Assembly: GCA_037957365.1 (NCBI GenBank)
Contig: JARHVA010002372.1
Location: forward strand, 62,001 to 126,000
Origin: Torreya grandis
Lineage: Eukaryota > Streptophyta > Pinopsida > Cupressales > Taxaceae
Length of the DNA stretch: 64,000 nucleotides
Direction: 5' to 3'
Shown: positions 21,403 through 34,086 of the stretch, in pieces
Layout of the letters: every line of letters begins with the position of its first letter
How positions within the stretch are numbered: the stretch's first letter is position 1
The notes under the pieces: generated by a model
Databases searched by the model: none
Told to the model about the DNA's origin: nothing
The model's input: only the letters and a program-made list of their open reading frames with translations
Position numbers and translations under genes: made by a program

Positions 21403-24400
21403 AAAAATCATGTTTATAGTACCAAAAAATATAATCCTATGAATTTGAAGCTCCATCTAGTCATATTATTTCATAGCATAAATATCATGACATGTATCTT
21501 ATAATACATCTCTCGATAACTCCTATCCAAACTGTTATTACTTACACAACATGTTATAATTCTTCTAGGAATCAGGGAACCTCTTTTTGCTTTTGTAGTC
21601 ACTCCTACTTGCACTCATAACTCATTGGTCTTAACACTCTTAATTTTCCTTGGTGGTCCTTATTTTTAATTCCAAACCAGGTCTTAAAACCATAATCATT
21701 ATAAATACCATGCTTGTGTGAGAAAACTTCATATATAACATTCAACATGACAGAGAAGTCTTGATCTCCCAGTTTGCATTTGAAACCTAGATTTCTTAGG
21801 CCTCTTAGCCTAATCTGAGGGTTAATTTTAGTTTCCATGATATTTTGGCTTCTAAAAACTATCCCCTTATGAATACCAATTATAAATTATAAAGTTTCAT
21901 TTAAATCACTTAGCCCCAAAATAAAGTCTAGCTACGCTTGTTTCTACTTGTAGAATCTCGCATGCTTGTTCTCTCACCTCCCTACAGCTACTTCAAGGGG
22001 TCACATTGATTCTCATGCTTATTTTTATTCTAATACATATCTTATACTTTTAATCATACTCATGTGGATAAGTTTCATGTTTTACTCTTTGAGTGAAAAT
22101 CCATTTTTGAAGCACTTTCCCACTTATAGGGTCTCTAGTACTAGTATTCTCTAGCTTGCTTGGGTCTTTTGGTCCACTCTAGGGAGTCATTTTGGTTTAT
22201 ATTTCATATTGACCTATAGAACCTACTACATATTGTTCACTATGCTTGTGTGAGTCATTTTCATATTTATCACTTGTCATTTCATGACTCCTAGATCCCC
22301 ATATTACACTTGCAAAATCTTGCTTCTCAAGGTGAAAAACTTGCTAGATTCTCAAATTAGGTATACCTATTCAAAATCAGCAAGAGTTCTAATTGGGATT
22401 TTTATGGGTCATTTTTTCTATACTCAAATTTTATTAAGTGTCCTATACCTAATTAGATTTTAAATCTTGATTAGATCTAGTCATCCTTCATTGATTAAAT
22501 CCCTTTGCTAATTGGGTTTGCATTCCATAATTAGGTATAACATGCCTAGGTTAGGTCTTTATAGTTTTATTTGGGAAAATAGTCCTAATTAGGTTAGGGG
22601 TTGTTTTAGTGTTAATAAAAGTATTTTCTATGGTCAGTGACATTTTAGGTTGGTAAACCATAGACTTAATCAAGGAAATTTTTTAGACTAAATCAAGGCC
22701 TACCCATCCCAGGTCTCACCTTTGTTAATTGAGGCATGAACCTTGACTAGGTCATTAAGGATCTCAAGGCTGATTTCCTTTTTTTTCTAAGATAAAAACC
22801 CCACATGGGTCTAGGTTAGTCATCAAAGAGTCCCTAGTTGTAATCAAGCTTCAGTTTAATGATTAGGTCATTAGCGGTCTTAGGTAGGTAGGCCTAGTTC
22901 TAGGTGGGGGAAAATACTCAATTAGGTTAGATCAATAGGTTTGTAACATAGTGTTATTTTGGATTTAAATACTAACTAGGTGAGGAATGTTTTTAGTATA
23001 AATCTTATAGTTCTATCTAGGATTGAAAACCCTAATTGAAACATGGTGAGATCAGAAAAAATTCCACAATGATGTTTGGGGGTCTAGACCATGATTAGGT
23101 CTTAAACCCCCTCTAACATTTAAATATCAATTTCCTACCATGAAACACATAGTTCAAACTAGATAAAATTTCCTACATAGGTCTCATAAATTAATACAAG
23201 GTGATCCTAATTCTATTTGAGCTTTTGAAGCCTGATTAGAACTAGGATTTTAAATTTTAAAAAAGTTCATGTTAATGACAAATTAGAATCTCGATGTCCA
23301 TTTTTCCCCATCAAGATGCTTAGGCTAATTTTCACTCTGGGGGAATAACTTTCACCCTAGGAGATGGTTTTGGAAACCACTTACACCACCAAAAATCTCT
23401 TTTTATCATAGATGTTTTGGTCCCACCACTTTTACCCAATTTGACTTGAGTTAAAATCTAATTACAAGTGATTTTTATACTTTCCTAAACTTTAATATGT
23501 CTACTAAGTGCCTTTTTAGACTTCCTAGTGGTTTTTCGATCATAGCTTCATCTCCATAAACCCATTTTTGAAACCATAAAATTTATTGGAAAGATGAATC
23601 CAAAGTAGATCTCCTAGTGCCTTTAGTTTCTTGAAATCCCTCTTGTGTAATGATATTTTAATATTTTAAGTTTATAAGTTGCCTATGGAACTTTTAATTA
23701 GAAAAAGTAACTTGTTTTTATCTTTTTATAGGCTAAAATAGAGCAAAAATACAAAGTGGTGGGATTGGAAAAGTGAAAGATGGATTTTGGAAGGAAATTA
23801 AGTGAATAAAAACTATAATATATATATAAATAAACCAACCTTTCTCATTTTAAGGGTTGGATTTTTATTTCTACAAAACACTTAGATCCAATCACTTTTG
23901 TTTTGAGTTTATTTGATCCCTCTCTTGTTTATTTTTAATTATCCTAGAAATATTTTACCATATTAATTATAATCACATTCAAACATTTTGTTATTTGAAG
24001 AAATTATTATGATTAATGTAATATATAAATATTTATTAGCATTGTCTACACATGTGAATGGTGGTGGTGTTTTCTTCTTTTCTCATTTTCTCCTTCCTTA
24101 AACTCTTGCACTAACTCTATTGATGGTTGTGCACATGTTGTCTAGGTGAGTGTTAAGTTTTGTGGATGTTTGAAATTGAAAAATATAGATTTTACTTCAT
24201 AATAACATGTTTTATCTCTCTTTCCCCCTTTTCTTTTACATTTATTTATTGAATCTCTTATACTAGGGTTTCATTTGATAGAAATCTATTTATACATATT
24301 TATCTTGATTGCTTGTTTTATTTCATTTCCCATTTGTTGTTGTATTATTGAATGACTAAATAAAAGGAAATAGATAACTAAAATTATCATTTTAAACTAT

Positions 24401-24560
24401 TTTTTAATTTAAAACCCTAACTTTACATTTGGGAAAATATATGTGTGTGATTTTGCATTTTTAGTTTTTGATTGAAACCCATTTAAACTACATTCAAAGC
24501 TATAGTTTCTATCTAGTTTGTTCAATAATTCGGGATGTTAGAATATTTCACCACCAATAG
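21402..24560. other. No gene seen; possible leader or LTR of RE-D
   Basis: About 3.1 kb without recognisable protein. Words such as ctaattaggttagg recur at 22.4-23.0 kb, and the segment ends upstream of RE-D gag. A plus-strand TATA-like site (tatatatataaataaacc, about 23,820-23,837) about 700 bp before gag would suit an LTR promoter. No second copy follows RE-D integrase, so an LTR call cannot be confirmed. Confidence 0.35.
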
Positions 24561-24599
24561 GCTTCTTGATTAGAACCATCATAATGCACAACTAAATGA

Positions 24600-26613
24600 A
24601 GATCACTGCACCATGACCCAATAGATATAAACCTTAGGGAGACCTACCTTATGGGACTCCTTTTAGGAGAGGCTTAATGGAATTCACCACCCCAAGATCC
24701 TATAATTTATTATTCATGCCAAATGACATGTCAACATTTTTAACACTATAAAGAGGGCTATAAATACAATCAAAATTGAAAATTTTAACAAATATATAAA
24801 CTTGAACATTAAGGAGAATTTCCCATGCTTAGGTATTTTATAATTTAAACTAGAAAATAAGTGAATACCCACTAGATCAAAGTTTATTTGGTCTGACTTT
24901 GAGCTATTAATACTCATTGAACATAAAAACCCAATAATAAACAAATGAAAACTAAAAACTAGATAAATACACTTAGCTAGTATATTGCCTATGATCGTAG
25001 TTCCTTCTTTAATCCATTAGTTGCCCCTTAGAACCCACTAATGAGGGATAATATTTATTGGCTTGGTGGAGGTGGATTCCCTATGCATGTTTTTAGGGCC
25101 CACCCATGACTTATCAAATAATCCTAACAATTTTTCCTAAAGTACATACCTAATAAGATTCAAACTATTAAAGAGCATATTTAGGGATTTAAAGATGCCC
25201 TTATCCAAACTTAGGTTAAACATGAGGATGTTGCTTGTCACTTATTATCTTACTCCTTAGGTGAGGTTACCTATGTTTGGCACCTTGGATTTCTAATCAT
25301 GTCTATTACCTCTTGAAATGGTCTAGAACATTGTTTATCAATCACTTTATACTACCCATTGATCCATCTATCCTTTACCATCACCTTGTTTCTGCCCGTA
25401 GGGAACCAAATAAATGAATGTCTTCAACACACATTTTCACAAATTATATATAAGTTTTAAATAACCCTACACATAGATGAAGGTGGATTCCATATAGACG
25501 TACTTAAGGTCTTTAGAATCAATGAATTCCATGTTTCTTATAAGAACCCCAACAACACTTATATCCTTATATTTATCTTACAATGATGTTGTAAATGTTG
25601 AGAAATAGATGGCTCCAAAATTCTATGGAGTTAGTCATTTACCTATTTTGGGTCAACCTAGTGCACATAATCAAATTCCAATGATCAACCAAGCTCTTTA
25701 ATGCAACACTCCACTAATGAATCTAACCCTGGGTGTTATGCATTCAATCCCAAATCTAGTGTACAACCCAATGCCTATGAATTATATGCCTAATTATCAA
25801 CCTTATATACCTCCAAATCACATTTGGTTGTAATAAAATAATCAACTTACTCCTATCATCTACAACAACACTACTACCATGCCTAGCATGAGTGGTTATA
25901 CTTATTTTAGTAGCAATTAATAGGTTGTCCCATCATTTCTAAAAAATTAAACACCTATAAATAATTCCCATAACCAATCATATCCTATTTCCCATGTGTT
26001 TCTAAATGTTTTTTCACCTATGGAAAACCCACAACCACAAATGGGAAATCAACAAAATGCTAACGTGAACCCTGAAGTAGTAAATTTAAAAAAGATGGTT
26101 CATAGGTTAACAAATGATATGGTCAATTTATGTAGTAAAGTGATATAAAAAACTCACAAAAATGTTAAAAAACCCATAAAAATAAACTTCAACTTATAAA
26201 GAGCCAATAGGCAATGGAACACAAGGCCCAATAATGGATAAGTGCCCAATATATTTTATAATGTAAACTAGAAGAAGAACAATAGTGCTTCTAATTTAAT
26301 GAACCTAACTAATTTATCACTACTCACTTGGTGTAGGTTACACAACACAACTGATCACATTTAAAAATATTGTGTTGAGTTTATCCTAGCCTCAAACATC
26401 TTCTAAAATGAGAAGGAAAACCTAGAGATAGTGCATGCACCTAACAATAACAACTCTAATCAAGGTGGAGGAAACCATAATATAGATCCAGTCTTGGAAA
26501 CATACGAGTTTCCATTTGAGAGTGATAATGAGCCTAAATACAATTTAGATGAGGTTCATGTATTTAAAAAATTTAAAATGGGAAATAATTCCCAGTTGAG
26601 GAGTAAGTTCTAA
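24600..26613 (+). pseudogene. gag: RE-D gag, decayed
   Basis: Structural protein. Capsid: VKHEDVACHLLSYSLGEVTY at about 25,212-25,271, followed by V-W-H-L, matches the EDVxxRLFxxxLxGxAxxWY block. The C-terminal half is in pieces to about 25,560. A Pro/Asn/Met-rich linker follows (25,640-26,080, for example MPMNYMPNYQPYIPPN). A possible zinc knuckle (WCRLHNTTDHI) lies at about 26,327. An Asn-rich, acidic segment open at 26,431-26,613 contains LETYEFPFESDNEPKYNLDE. Gag would bind RNA and assemble the particle. Confidence 0.7.
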
Positions 26614-26929
26614 GGTCCATTAACTATGTCTACTCCTTTGAACAATGCTCAAGTTCCACTTGATGAGAAATTGGTCGATAATTTGTTTCCATAGAAGGGA
26701 CCTACCATGTCTTATCAACCTAATAACAACTATACACCCCCATAAATTGAAAAATTAGTAGAACTAAGTAAGCATGGATATAGCCTTGTAGACAACCTAA
26801 AGAAAAATAAGGAAAATATAACAATGTTTGATTTGCTCCAAATTTCTAACTAGAAAGACATGTTATTGAAGGAATTATATTATTATAAAGGAATATAAAC
26901 CAATAGGATAGCTAATTTTTGCATTTCAA

Positions 26930-27300
26930 TACATAAATAAAAGACTAAAACTCTTCCTTTCCTCCTAAAAATCTATATTTTTGGTAAAAACTTACATAAT
27001 TGTTTAGTGGATTTAGGTGCTTTCAAAAAAGTTATGCCTTATATAATTTTATAATAATTGGGTTGACTCTTGAAAATTCAAATATAATTTTTTTTAGTTG
27101 GACAAGTTATAGGTTAAGGTTATTGGTGAGTTGAACCACATCTACATGCAATTAGCATTCAATCCTAGGGTGCAACAATTTATTGATATTTAGATAGCGT
27201 ATATACCTTATGCTTATAGTATGTTATTGAATGGAAATTATTTGAGAACATTGAATTTTTACATGGCAACCAAATTATCTCACATGTGCCTCCCATGGTG
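26930..27300 (+). pseudogene. RE-D aspartic protease
   Basis: TLPFLLKIYIFGKNLHNCLV leads into the active-site block LVDLGAFKKVMP at about 26,998-27,033. The family form is DSGASxNVMP, so the catalytic Asp and the Gly are kept but the serine is leucine. Downstream blocks are present in pieces: IGELNH-like and LHAISIQS. Stops follow closely. The gag-to-protease distance is normal for this group. Confidence 0.65.
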
Positions 27301-27804
27301 ATGCATACCCAATCAAATCTGAACTGAGCGTGAGCCAAAACTGACTCACATGATCATAGAGTATAACAAAATGAATGAGATCTTGTATGAAGAGCCTGAA
27401 CTCAGGGTCTATGCACTTGAAAAGGAGGTATAAGTTTATAATAAACTCTACATTAACATGATTTATGTGTAATAAAAGTTATAATTTAAGGAGTTATATC
27501 AACTAGATGAGGAGGAATATCCTCTATGTACCTAACATATATTGATTCCATAGTACTTCCATAACATATGAGGATGTGAAACAAGTTGATCCGAATGAAA
27601 ATAATAGGTTTAAAATATTTTATGATGAGAAAATAATCATTCTGGATAACCCTATACCTACTTTCACCCCTGAGTACCTAACCATAAAATCCTTATTAGC
27701 TAAGAAATAAAGTATACACCGACTAAAAGTTGAGAAAACTAATGAAAAGGTCAATATGGTAGTTGCACCTACTCATCAAAATACTACACACAACTAAAAA
27801 TCAC

Positions 27805-28340
27805 TTGTGGATTCTAAAATTTGATGGATTTAAGTCCAACAACTGATGTGGTTCCTATGTAGAGCTTATTAACCAATGTGAAAAGTTATACTTAGCTACA
27901 TTTTACTTGTAATTTACTTACACAAAAAAATGTAGTTGGATATGAGGCACTAGTTCACAGCCTCTAATTTTCTCTAAGGAAGAAAGTCAATAATCTCAAG
28001 GTAATTGGGGATTCAAAACTAGTGGTCAAATAAGTAATAAGTTAATACACTTGTAATGACAAGTGTTTATCTAGATATTATAGTTGGGTATGGAACTTAA
28101 TAGAATATTTTGATGCATTCAACATTCAAATGTTGCCTCATAGAAGAAAATATACATCAGATTCATTATCAATAGCTGAGAAAACTCTAGAACTAATAGC
28201 TAACTCCAAGTTAACAAGGTTCTCAGTAAATTTAGTCTCCACTCCTATTTTAGACAATATCAAGAACTTCCAAATATTCAATGATGATCAACATATCTTC
28301 AACTTCATCACCAACACAGATGTGTTGAAAACTTAATTAT
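27805..28340 (+). pseudogene. RE-D upstream RNase H domain
   Basis: An RNase H fold placed before RT. Motifs across frames: WILKFDGFKSNN (first Asp, about 27,810), then GSYVELI and LATFYL, then an EALVHS-like helix (second acidic residue), VIGDSKLVVK (third acidic residue, about 28,000-28,030), and LPHRRKYTSDSLSIAEKTLE (fourth acidic site) at the start of a 68-codon open frame at 28,130-28,336. That frame continues as LTRFSVNLVSTPILDNIKNF and IFNDDQHIFNFI, the spacer that leads to RT. The FDGSK and GDSxLVVKQV signatures fit the plant-type (archaeal-like) RNase H acquired by Tat elements. Confidence 0.8.
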
Positions 28341-28539
28341 ATATGAATATGACAAAGAAGAGTTTGAATTGGATGAAAAAGGTGTGATAAATTTGAAAAC
28401 TAAAAGTATATCAAATGGCATGGTCTCGCTTGACATAGACTATCAAGGTGAAAAGGAAAAATCAGCCCCTGCCAAAGGTATATTGCACCAACATTGTAAT
28501 CTAGGCAATGTCAATGAATAAAAAAATGTGCTTTTAGGA

Positions 28540-29500
28540 ACATGTATGGATAATGAAAAATAAGGGTTTTTTCAAGCCCTAAAATAATTCAAGGATGTTA
28601 TAACATGGATCTATGATGACTAATAATTATTTAACACTTCCATTCTTATGTATATTATACCTCTTAGGATAGGATTCAAACCATTCCATCAAAGGCAAAG
28701 ACCAGTGAATCCATTATTGGAGCCATTGATAATAAAGTGTATAAATTAATCTTATCAAGAATTATCTTTCTTATCAGACACTCCATGTGGGTGGCCAATT
28801 TGGTGCCAATTTGAAATAAAAGTAGAGAGATAAGGCTTTGTGTATACTTCTACAACCTGAACAAAGCTTTAGAAAAATATAACTACCCACTACCCTCACT
28901 ATATGAAGTCTTATAGATAATTAACATCACTCAAATGATGTCATTTATTGATGGATATTTAGGATATAGTTAGGTAATGGTCAACTATGAGGACCAGATA
29001 AAGACAATGTTCACAATAAGGTGGGGTACATTCACATACAAAAAGATGCCATTTGTCCTAATCAATGTGGGTGATACCTTCCAATATGCCATGGATATTG
29101 CATTTTAGGGATCTTATCAAGAAATTCATAATCATATACATGGATTATATAATTATCTTTTACAATAATTGGGAAGACCACGTGAAAGACTTGAAAGCAG
29201 TATTATAGAGGTGGAGATGATGGAATCTCCCTGAACCCAAAAAAGTGTATATTTGGGGTTATAGAGGGTAAGTTTTTGGGTCATGTCATCTCAAAATGAG
29301 ACATATACATAGACACATAGAAATTATAATCAAATCTAAAAATTCCATTTCCAAGTAGCATAAAAGAGTTGAAGTCATTATTCAACAAAATCAACTTCGT
29401 AAAAAAGATCGTCTCAATCTTTAAAGAGATAGTTTGACTGCTAAATAACATGAAAAAAAAGGATGAAAAGTTTGAATGGATAACCAAATCACAAGTTGGT
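28540..29500 (+). pseudogene. RE-D reverse transcriptase
   Basis: N-terminal part: FKDVITWIYDD (about 28,590), PLRIGFKPFHQRQRPVNPLL, then EIRLCVYF-like and YNYPLPSLYE. Catalytic region: MSFIDGYLGYSQVMVNYED at about 28,940-28,995 (first Asp kept), WGTFTYKKMPFVLINVGDTF, then KKFIIIYMDYIIIF at about 29,119-29,160. There the YxDD box is YMDY (29,137-29,148), so one catalytic Asp is lost. Frameshifts separate these blocks. This is clearly the same RT type as RE-F. Confidence 0.85.
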
Positions 29501-29519
29501 TTTACTTAGATCATATCAA

Positions 29520-29930
29520 CAATTATAAATACACTAGTGCTCATTATTATTGACTATGTGTATCCCTTCTCTATCTATTCATTCACATCAAAACACTTGA
29601 GTGTTGTTATCCTAATGTAGAATAAAGAATCCATAGATGAGAGACCCATCTAATTCTTGAGTTATCCACTCTACACTGTTGAATTGAGGTATCAATTATT
29701 AAAAAATAATATTTTAACTTAATCAAAGTAGTCAAAAAGTTTATCCATTACATCATACACATCAAGGTATTTATCATTGTGTCTAGCCCAATTGTAAAGG
29801 CCATGCTAATGCAAAATGAGTTGGGTGAATGAAGAGGTAAGTGGATAAATATTCTCCAATATTTTGACATGGAACTCCAACTAATGAAAATTTTAAGAGG
29901 TCAAGGACTCAATAAATCCATGGTTAAAGT
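29520..29930 (+). pseudogene. RE-D downstream RNase H
   Basis: The ordinary Ty3 RNase H after RT. Visible blocks: KVVKKFIHYIIHIKVFIIVS, KAMLMQNELGE, GKWINILQYFDMELQLMKIL, and RGQGLNKSM at about 29,720-29,925. The N-terminal half with the first catalytic Asp is badly decayed. Its presence means the element has two RNase H domains, one on each side of RT. Confidence 0.75.
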
Positions 29931-30179
29931 ATACCCATAGATCATTTTCCAATAGTACACAATGCAAGATATCACGAATGATGACTAGTACAAGAATGTG
30001 GTCTACTATTTTCTCAATAATGAGTGTTTAATTCACCTAAATTCCACTCAAAAAATATTCCTATGATTGATAATTAGTAATTTCATGATCAAATCAGGAT
30101 TACTATATATATAAATCTTGAAGGCATATATTTGAGATGCCTGAACAAACAAACAACTAAAGTAATTAGTGATTTCCAT

Positions 30180-31224
30180 GAGAAATATGGAACTGACCAT
30201 GGATTAGGGAGTGTTACATCCCACTAAATACTTAGGGTAGGTTATTACTATTCCCATGTTTTTAAAGATGCTCATGTTCATGTTTAGTGTTTTCATACCT
30301 ACCAATTTGTCACACATAGAGAGTGTACCCCTACCATGTTATTATAGCCAGTAATTGAGGTTTGACCATTCACAAAATGGGAATTGAACTTTGTTAGAGT
30401 GATTAATTCTAATTATTTCATAGGACAAAAGTTCATTATTATGTAAATTTATTACTATACTCATTGGACTAAAGTGTAATATTTCAACAATTACACAATC
30501 AACATGGTAATCAGCTTCTTAAAAGAGTGTATCATCACCAAGTTTTGGATGCCCGTCACTCTGATATGTGATAACAATCCTAATTTTTCTTCTCTTCAGT
30601 TTACTAAATGGGCCTATGAAAATTAGGAATCCTCAAGTTCTCTTCCAATTAGTACCCATAAGGTAATGGGTTAAATGAATCAATGAATAAGAACTTTCTT
30701 GATGTAATTAAAAAGTCTTGGCAAAGAACCCAAAGGACTAGCATAATGTTTTTAAATTCACATAATGGTTTGATAGGATTATAATTAAGTTATCCCTAAG
30801 AACGTCACCATATAATCTTGTTTACAACCAAGACCATATCTTTATAGTGAACCTAAGAATCCCCATGTTGCAGTTCATGAGAGATTACTTTGAAACTGAT
30901 GATAAAATAGAAGTTTTCCTCCTTAAGTTTATACAATTATAAAAAATGTGATATAACCCTGCTACATTTTAGAAAACACCAAGGAGTTGTCAATAATTAT
31001 TTTCATAAACAAGCAAAAGTGAAAGCCTTTTAGATCTCTAATCTAGTCCTTCTTTGGGACAAGGCTCATGAAAAAAGGTAAAACACAATAAGTTTGATGC
31101 CCTATGGTTGGGTCCCTACCAAATCTCTAAAACCCTAGGTGAGAACGCATTAGGGCTAATGTGTCTAGTTGGTGAGGATGTCCCATTCCCTATCAATAGA
31201 CAATTCCTTAAACACTACTCATAA
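30180..31224 (+). pseudogene. RE-D integrase
   Basis: Blocks across frames: WELNFVRVINSN (about 30,380; the first catalytic Asp is Asn), ISFLKECIITKFWMPVTLIC then DNNPNFSSLQFTKWAYE (about 30,505-30,625; second Asp kept), HKVMG-then-NESMNKNFLDVIKKSWQRTQ (the glutamate region), and VKHQGVV-like with KVKAFISN and LVLLWDKAHEKR (about 31,015-31,077). A GPY/F-type end reads DVPFPINRQFLKHYS, stop at 31,222-31,224. The intact C-terminal tail fixes the end of pol. Confidence 0.85.
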
Positions 31225-31800
31225 AATTGAATTAGCCTAGTTAGTTCCTATAAATACTTTCCCTTTCCTAATTTGTTTCTCACTTTCTTTCTTGGTTTTT
31301 GTTATTTTAGTTTATTTTTCTTGGTTTTTGTTGTCAGTTTAGCCTCATTATGTGTCTATTTTTATCCTAACCCATATATTTTTCCTCATAGGTTCCTTTG
31401 TTGATATAAGAATGAAGAATAGAATGTTTGTACATAGGTAGCTCAAATGACATTTTTGGTGTGTAAGTACTCTAAGTAGATTGTATTATTAAATTATGTT
31501 TTCTTATTAGTTTTGAAAGCTTGAGATATTATTTGTGTCCTAAATTTGTTGGGTTAAGTTTGGGTAAAACTATTTGGTCTATGAATATAATATCTCAAAA
31601 CCAATCACAAAATTACATCTTAATAGTTTTTGGGTTTGCCTGGATGAACCTGATACAATGAAGATCTAGGGTGAAAAATCTATAATCCTGCCTTTTTATT
31701 TTCATAGTGGTCTCTAACATGGAATTAAGATGTTTAGAAAATAAATAAAAAAGAGAAAATAAGAAATAAAAGAAAAATCAATTTAAATAAAACTCAATTT
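31225..31800 (+). other. 3' untranslated part of RE-D and junction with RE-E
   Basis: No coding sequence. It contains a short duplication, tttcttggtttttgtt twice at about 31,290-31,336. An A-rich stretch (31,735-31,790) separates it from the opposing reading frame of RE-E. No LTR start was recognised. Confidence 0.4.
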
Positions 31801-31849
31801 TTTTAACAATAGCCTTCAAGGGTGGGTTTTGTTTAACATCATTCACATC

Positions 31850-33660
31850 CTTAGGAATACTAGATAACAAAGGTAATTTATTCTTAACAGGAGCACCTCT
31901 AGGTCTAGCATCTTGGGAAATGGGTGTTATTTATTAAGCATCAAAAAATACCATAGTTTTATTAGCTTCCTTACTTACACCCCCTACCTTTAGATTTGTA
32001 GGGTTAGTGACTTGAGGGGAAACATCTAGTTACTTGCTTCTCAAGTAGTATTCTTTCTCGTTGGAAACTAATGCATTAATTAGTAGCTAGTTATCCTTAA
32101 TTGAAATAATTCCCCCATCATACTTCTTAATCATCATTGATCTTAATAAATCAAAATCATGAATGAGAAATTCATATACTTATTCCATATTAACATCATA
32201 ATAAAATTCACAAGTTGTGACACATACATTTTATACTACATTCCAAAACTGATATACAATGGTATCACTCAACAATTACATGGAGGCAAACATCTTGCTT
32301 TGGGGACTTTGACAATTGAACATCATAATATCATTGTCAAATGACATAGACTTAGGTTCATCTGTATCTTCATTAATTTGTTTAGTTGTATCACATGGAG
32401 GATGTGGAAGGAAGCACTTGTCACACTAATCAATATCAATGTCACAACCTACCACATTCACCTTGGCATTTAACATATTAGGCACTTCTTTCCTATCCCT
32501 TCTATTCTGATTTCTTTCTATTTTTTCATCTAGTGTAGGACTCTTCCCTCTATCATTATATTGATGAAGAAAGTAGGCATTCCTTGTGCTTGATTTGGAT
32601 TTGGATACCTCTCTTGACTAGTAGACACATGAGGGATCCCCTTTTCATTTCTAGCCAACTTGTATGGCATTTATTTGATAGTAGAGGCCAAATGTTTAAT
32701 AGCCTCCTCAAGTTTCACTATCTTTATGAACTGTCTTTTCTAGATTGACTAATTTCACATCATCCCACTTATTCATGGAATTTCCCACAACTTTTATGTT
32801 ATTTTCAATTTAGATAGCCATATTGAATGCAATCTATAGGTTTATAGGAGCCTCGTCCCTCAATTAGTATGTAAATTTCTTGTCAAATGCATCACAATAC
32901 TTTATCAAGCATGATGTATCACTAGGCCTAATGTTTTAATGTATTCACATCAATGTTTTATTGAACTGTGTATTGAAGTCCTGAACACACTTATTGGGGT
33001 TATTCTTGATGTTTTCAAATTTAGCCAAAAATAATCTTAGATCAATTCTATCACCATATTTAATTCTAAAAACATTCCTCATTTCTTCCCATGAATCAAT
33101 GCATCCACTAGGAGAAGAATTGAACCATTCATGAGCATCTTCCTCCAACATGTGCAAAAATAACTTAATGCACATATCCTCATGCTTAACCTCATAATAT
33201 TTAATAATATTATGAAAAGCCCTCGAGTGCTGATCACCACTCACTACATTGTTCCCTTAGATTTTTGGAAGGCATTTCCTTACCTCATTTGTGAATTAAT
33301 TAGGATAACCTTCCATGTCATTAAAATTTATAGGCCTAAATCTAGGAACATAGAATGTAGGACATTCATTCTCATCTAGGTCCCTATGCCTCATGATTCA
33401 TTCAATGGGATGTTCAAGAACAACTGGTAAAGGGATGTGAGGGGGTAAATGAGGTGGACTTTGTGGTTCAAACCTAGGATGGGATTCATCTAGTTGAGAA
33501 GGACCTAGATAATAAATTGGACTATAAGGTTCAGAGTTGGTAAGAAAGCTATGATAGTCCTCAACAATGGGGATCTCAACAAAATGTTCAAGATTAAGAA
33601 TCTTGAAAGTTCAAGCAATATTTTGTAGTTACAATATACTCTTTAATGAGCCTCCAAACT
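31850..33660 (-). pseudogene. gag: RE-E gag, decayed
   Basis: N-terminal Pro-rich part: YHSFLTNSEPYSPIYYLGPS and RFEPQSPPHLPPHIPLPVV (about 33,420-33,560), then ENECPTFYVPRFRPINFNDM. The capsid is open at 32,945-33,244: CIKLFLHMLEEDAHEWFNSS, DSWEEMRNVFRIKYGD and VQDFNTQFNKTLM, a clear Retrotrans_gag-type domain. Downstream are IENNIKVVGNSMNKWDDVKL, a Cys-rich segment (YCDKCFLPHPPCD, about 32,400), and a C-terminal ARPRGAPVKNKLPLLSSIPK block (about 31,860-31,920). The frame is mostly continuous with scattered stops. Confidence 0.8.
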
Positions 33661-34065
33661 TGTCTCCTTCATATTTGATGTAAACTTAGGGGTGGGACAA
33701 GTTGTTTGGATGAGTCACCTTTGAAGGTTGATCTCAATCCTTCCAACTTTGTAAATAAGAAAATACTTAAAGCTAAAGTTTAACAAAGATATTCAAACTA
33801 GGCACTGATCTTCCTTAAAACTAAATCATAAGACTAGATTCTCCACTAGAATCAAGCTTCTAGAATAATAAAAGTTGAAAAATTGTTGTGATACGTGCTG
33901 AAAACATATTTTATAAATTTATTGATGAGATAGAAAGCAAAGATATTGAAATTTTTAGAACACTATTCAAAAGGGGTAAAAACACCTTCCAACATGCAAC
34001 TTTAATATATCCTTACAAGAATCTCAATATATGTCAAATTATCAAATATCTCAAATCCTAGCACC

Positions 34066-34086
34066 TCCCTAGTGGAGTGTTGTGAT
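34066..34086 (-). other. RE-E putative primer-binding site
   Basis: Read on the minus strand, cacaacactccactaggga resembles the tRNA-Arg-type site tggcgactccactgggga reported for Ogre-like elements, with the core actccact-a/g-ggga intact. It lies between the proposed LTR end and gag, in the correct orientation. The identification of the tRNA is from memory. Confidence 0.5.

Larger units (their letters stand above)
24560..31740 (+). mobile_element. RE-D: Tat/Ogre-like Ty3 element with two RNase H domains
   Basis: Decayed plus-strand element with gag, protease, an RNase H domain, RT, a second RNase H and integrase, in that order. The RNase H before RT, followed by a conserved spacer (FSVNLV then IFNDDQHIFNFI), is seen in one group of plant Ty3 polyproteins as I recall them. 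It also occurs in RE-F. No LTR pair was found. The 3' end appears to meet the opposing fragment RE-E at about 31,740-31,800. Many stops and several frameshifts are present. Confidence 0.8.

Noticed and set aside
21008..21504. Long open frames on both strands rich in Tyr, Ile, His and Val
   Set aside because: They are produced by the TA/CATA/GT microsatellite, occur in every frame, and carry no protein-like signal.
21402..24560. An LTR call for the gene-free stretch before RE-D
   Set aside because: There is a TATA-like site and suitable position, but no second copy and no clear ends or PBS, so it is listed only as a possible leader or LTR.
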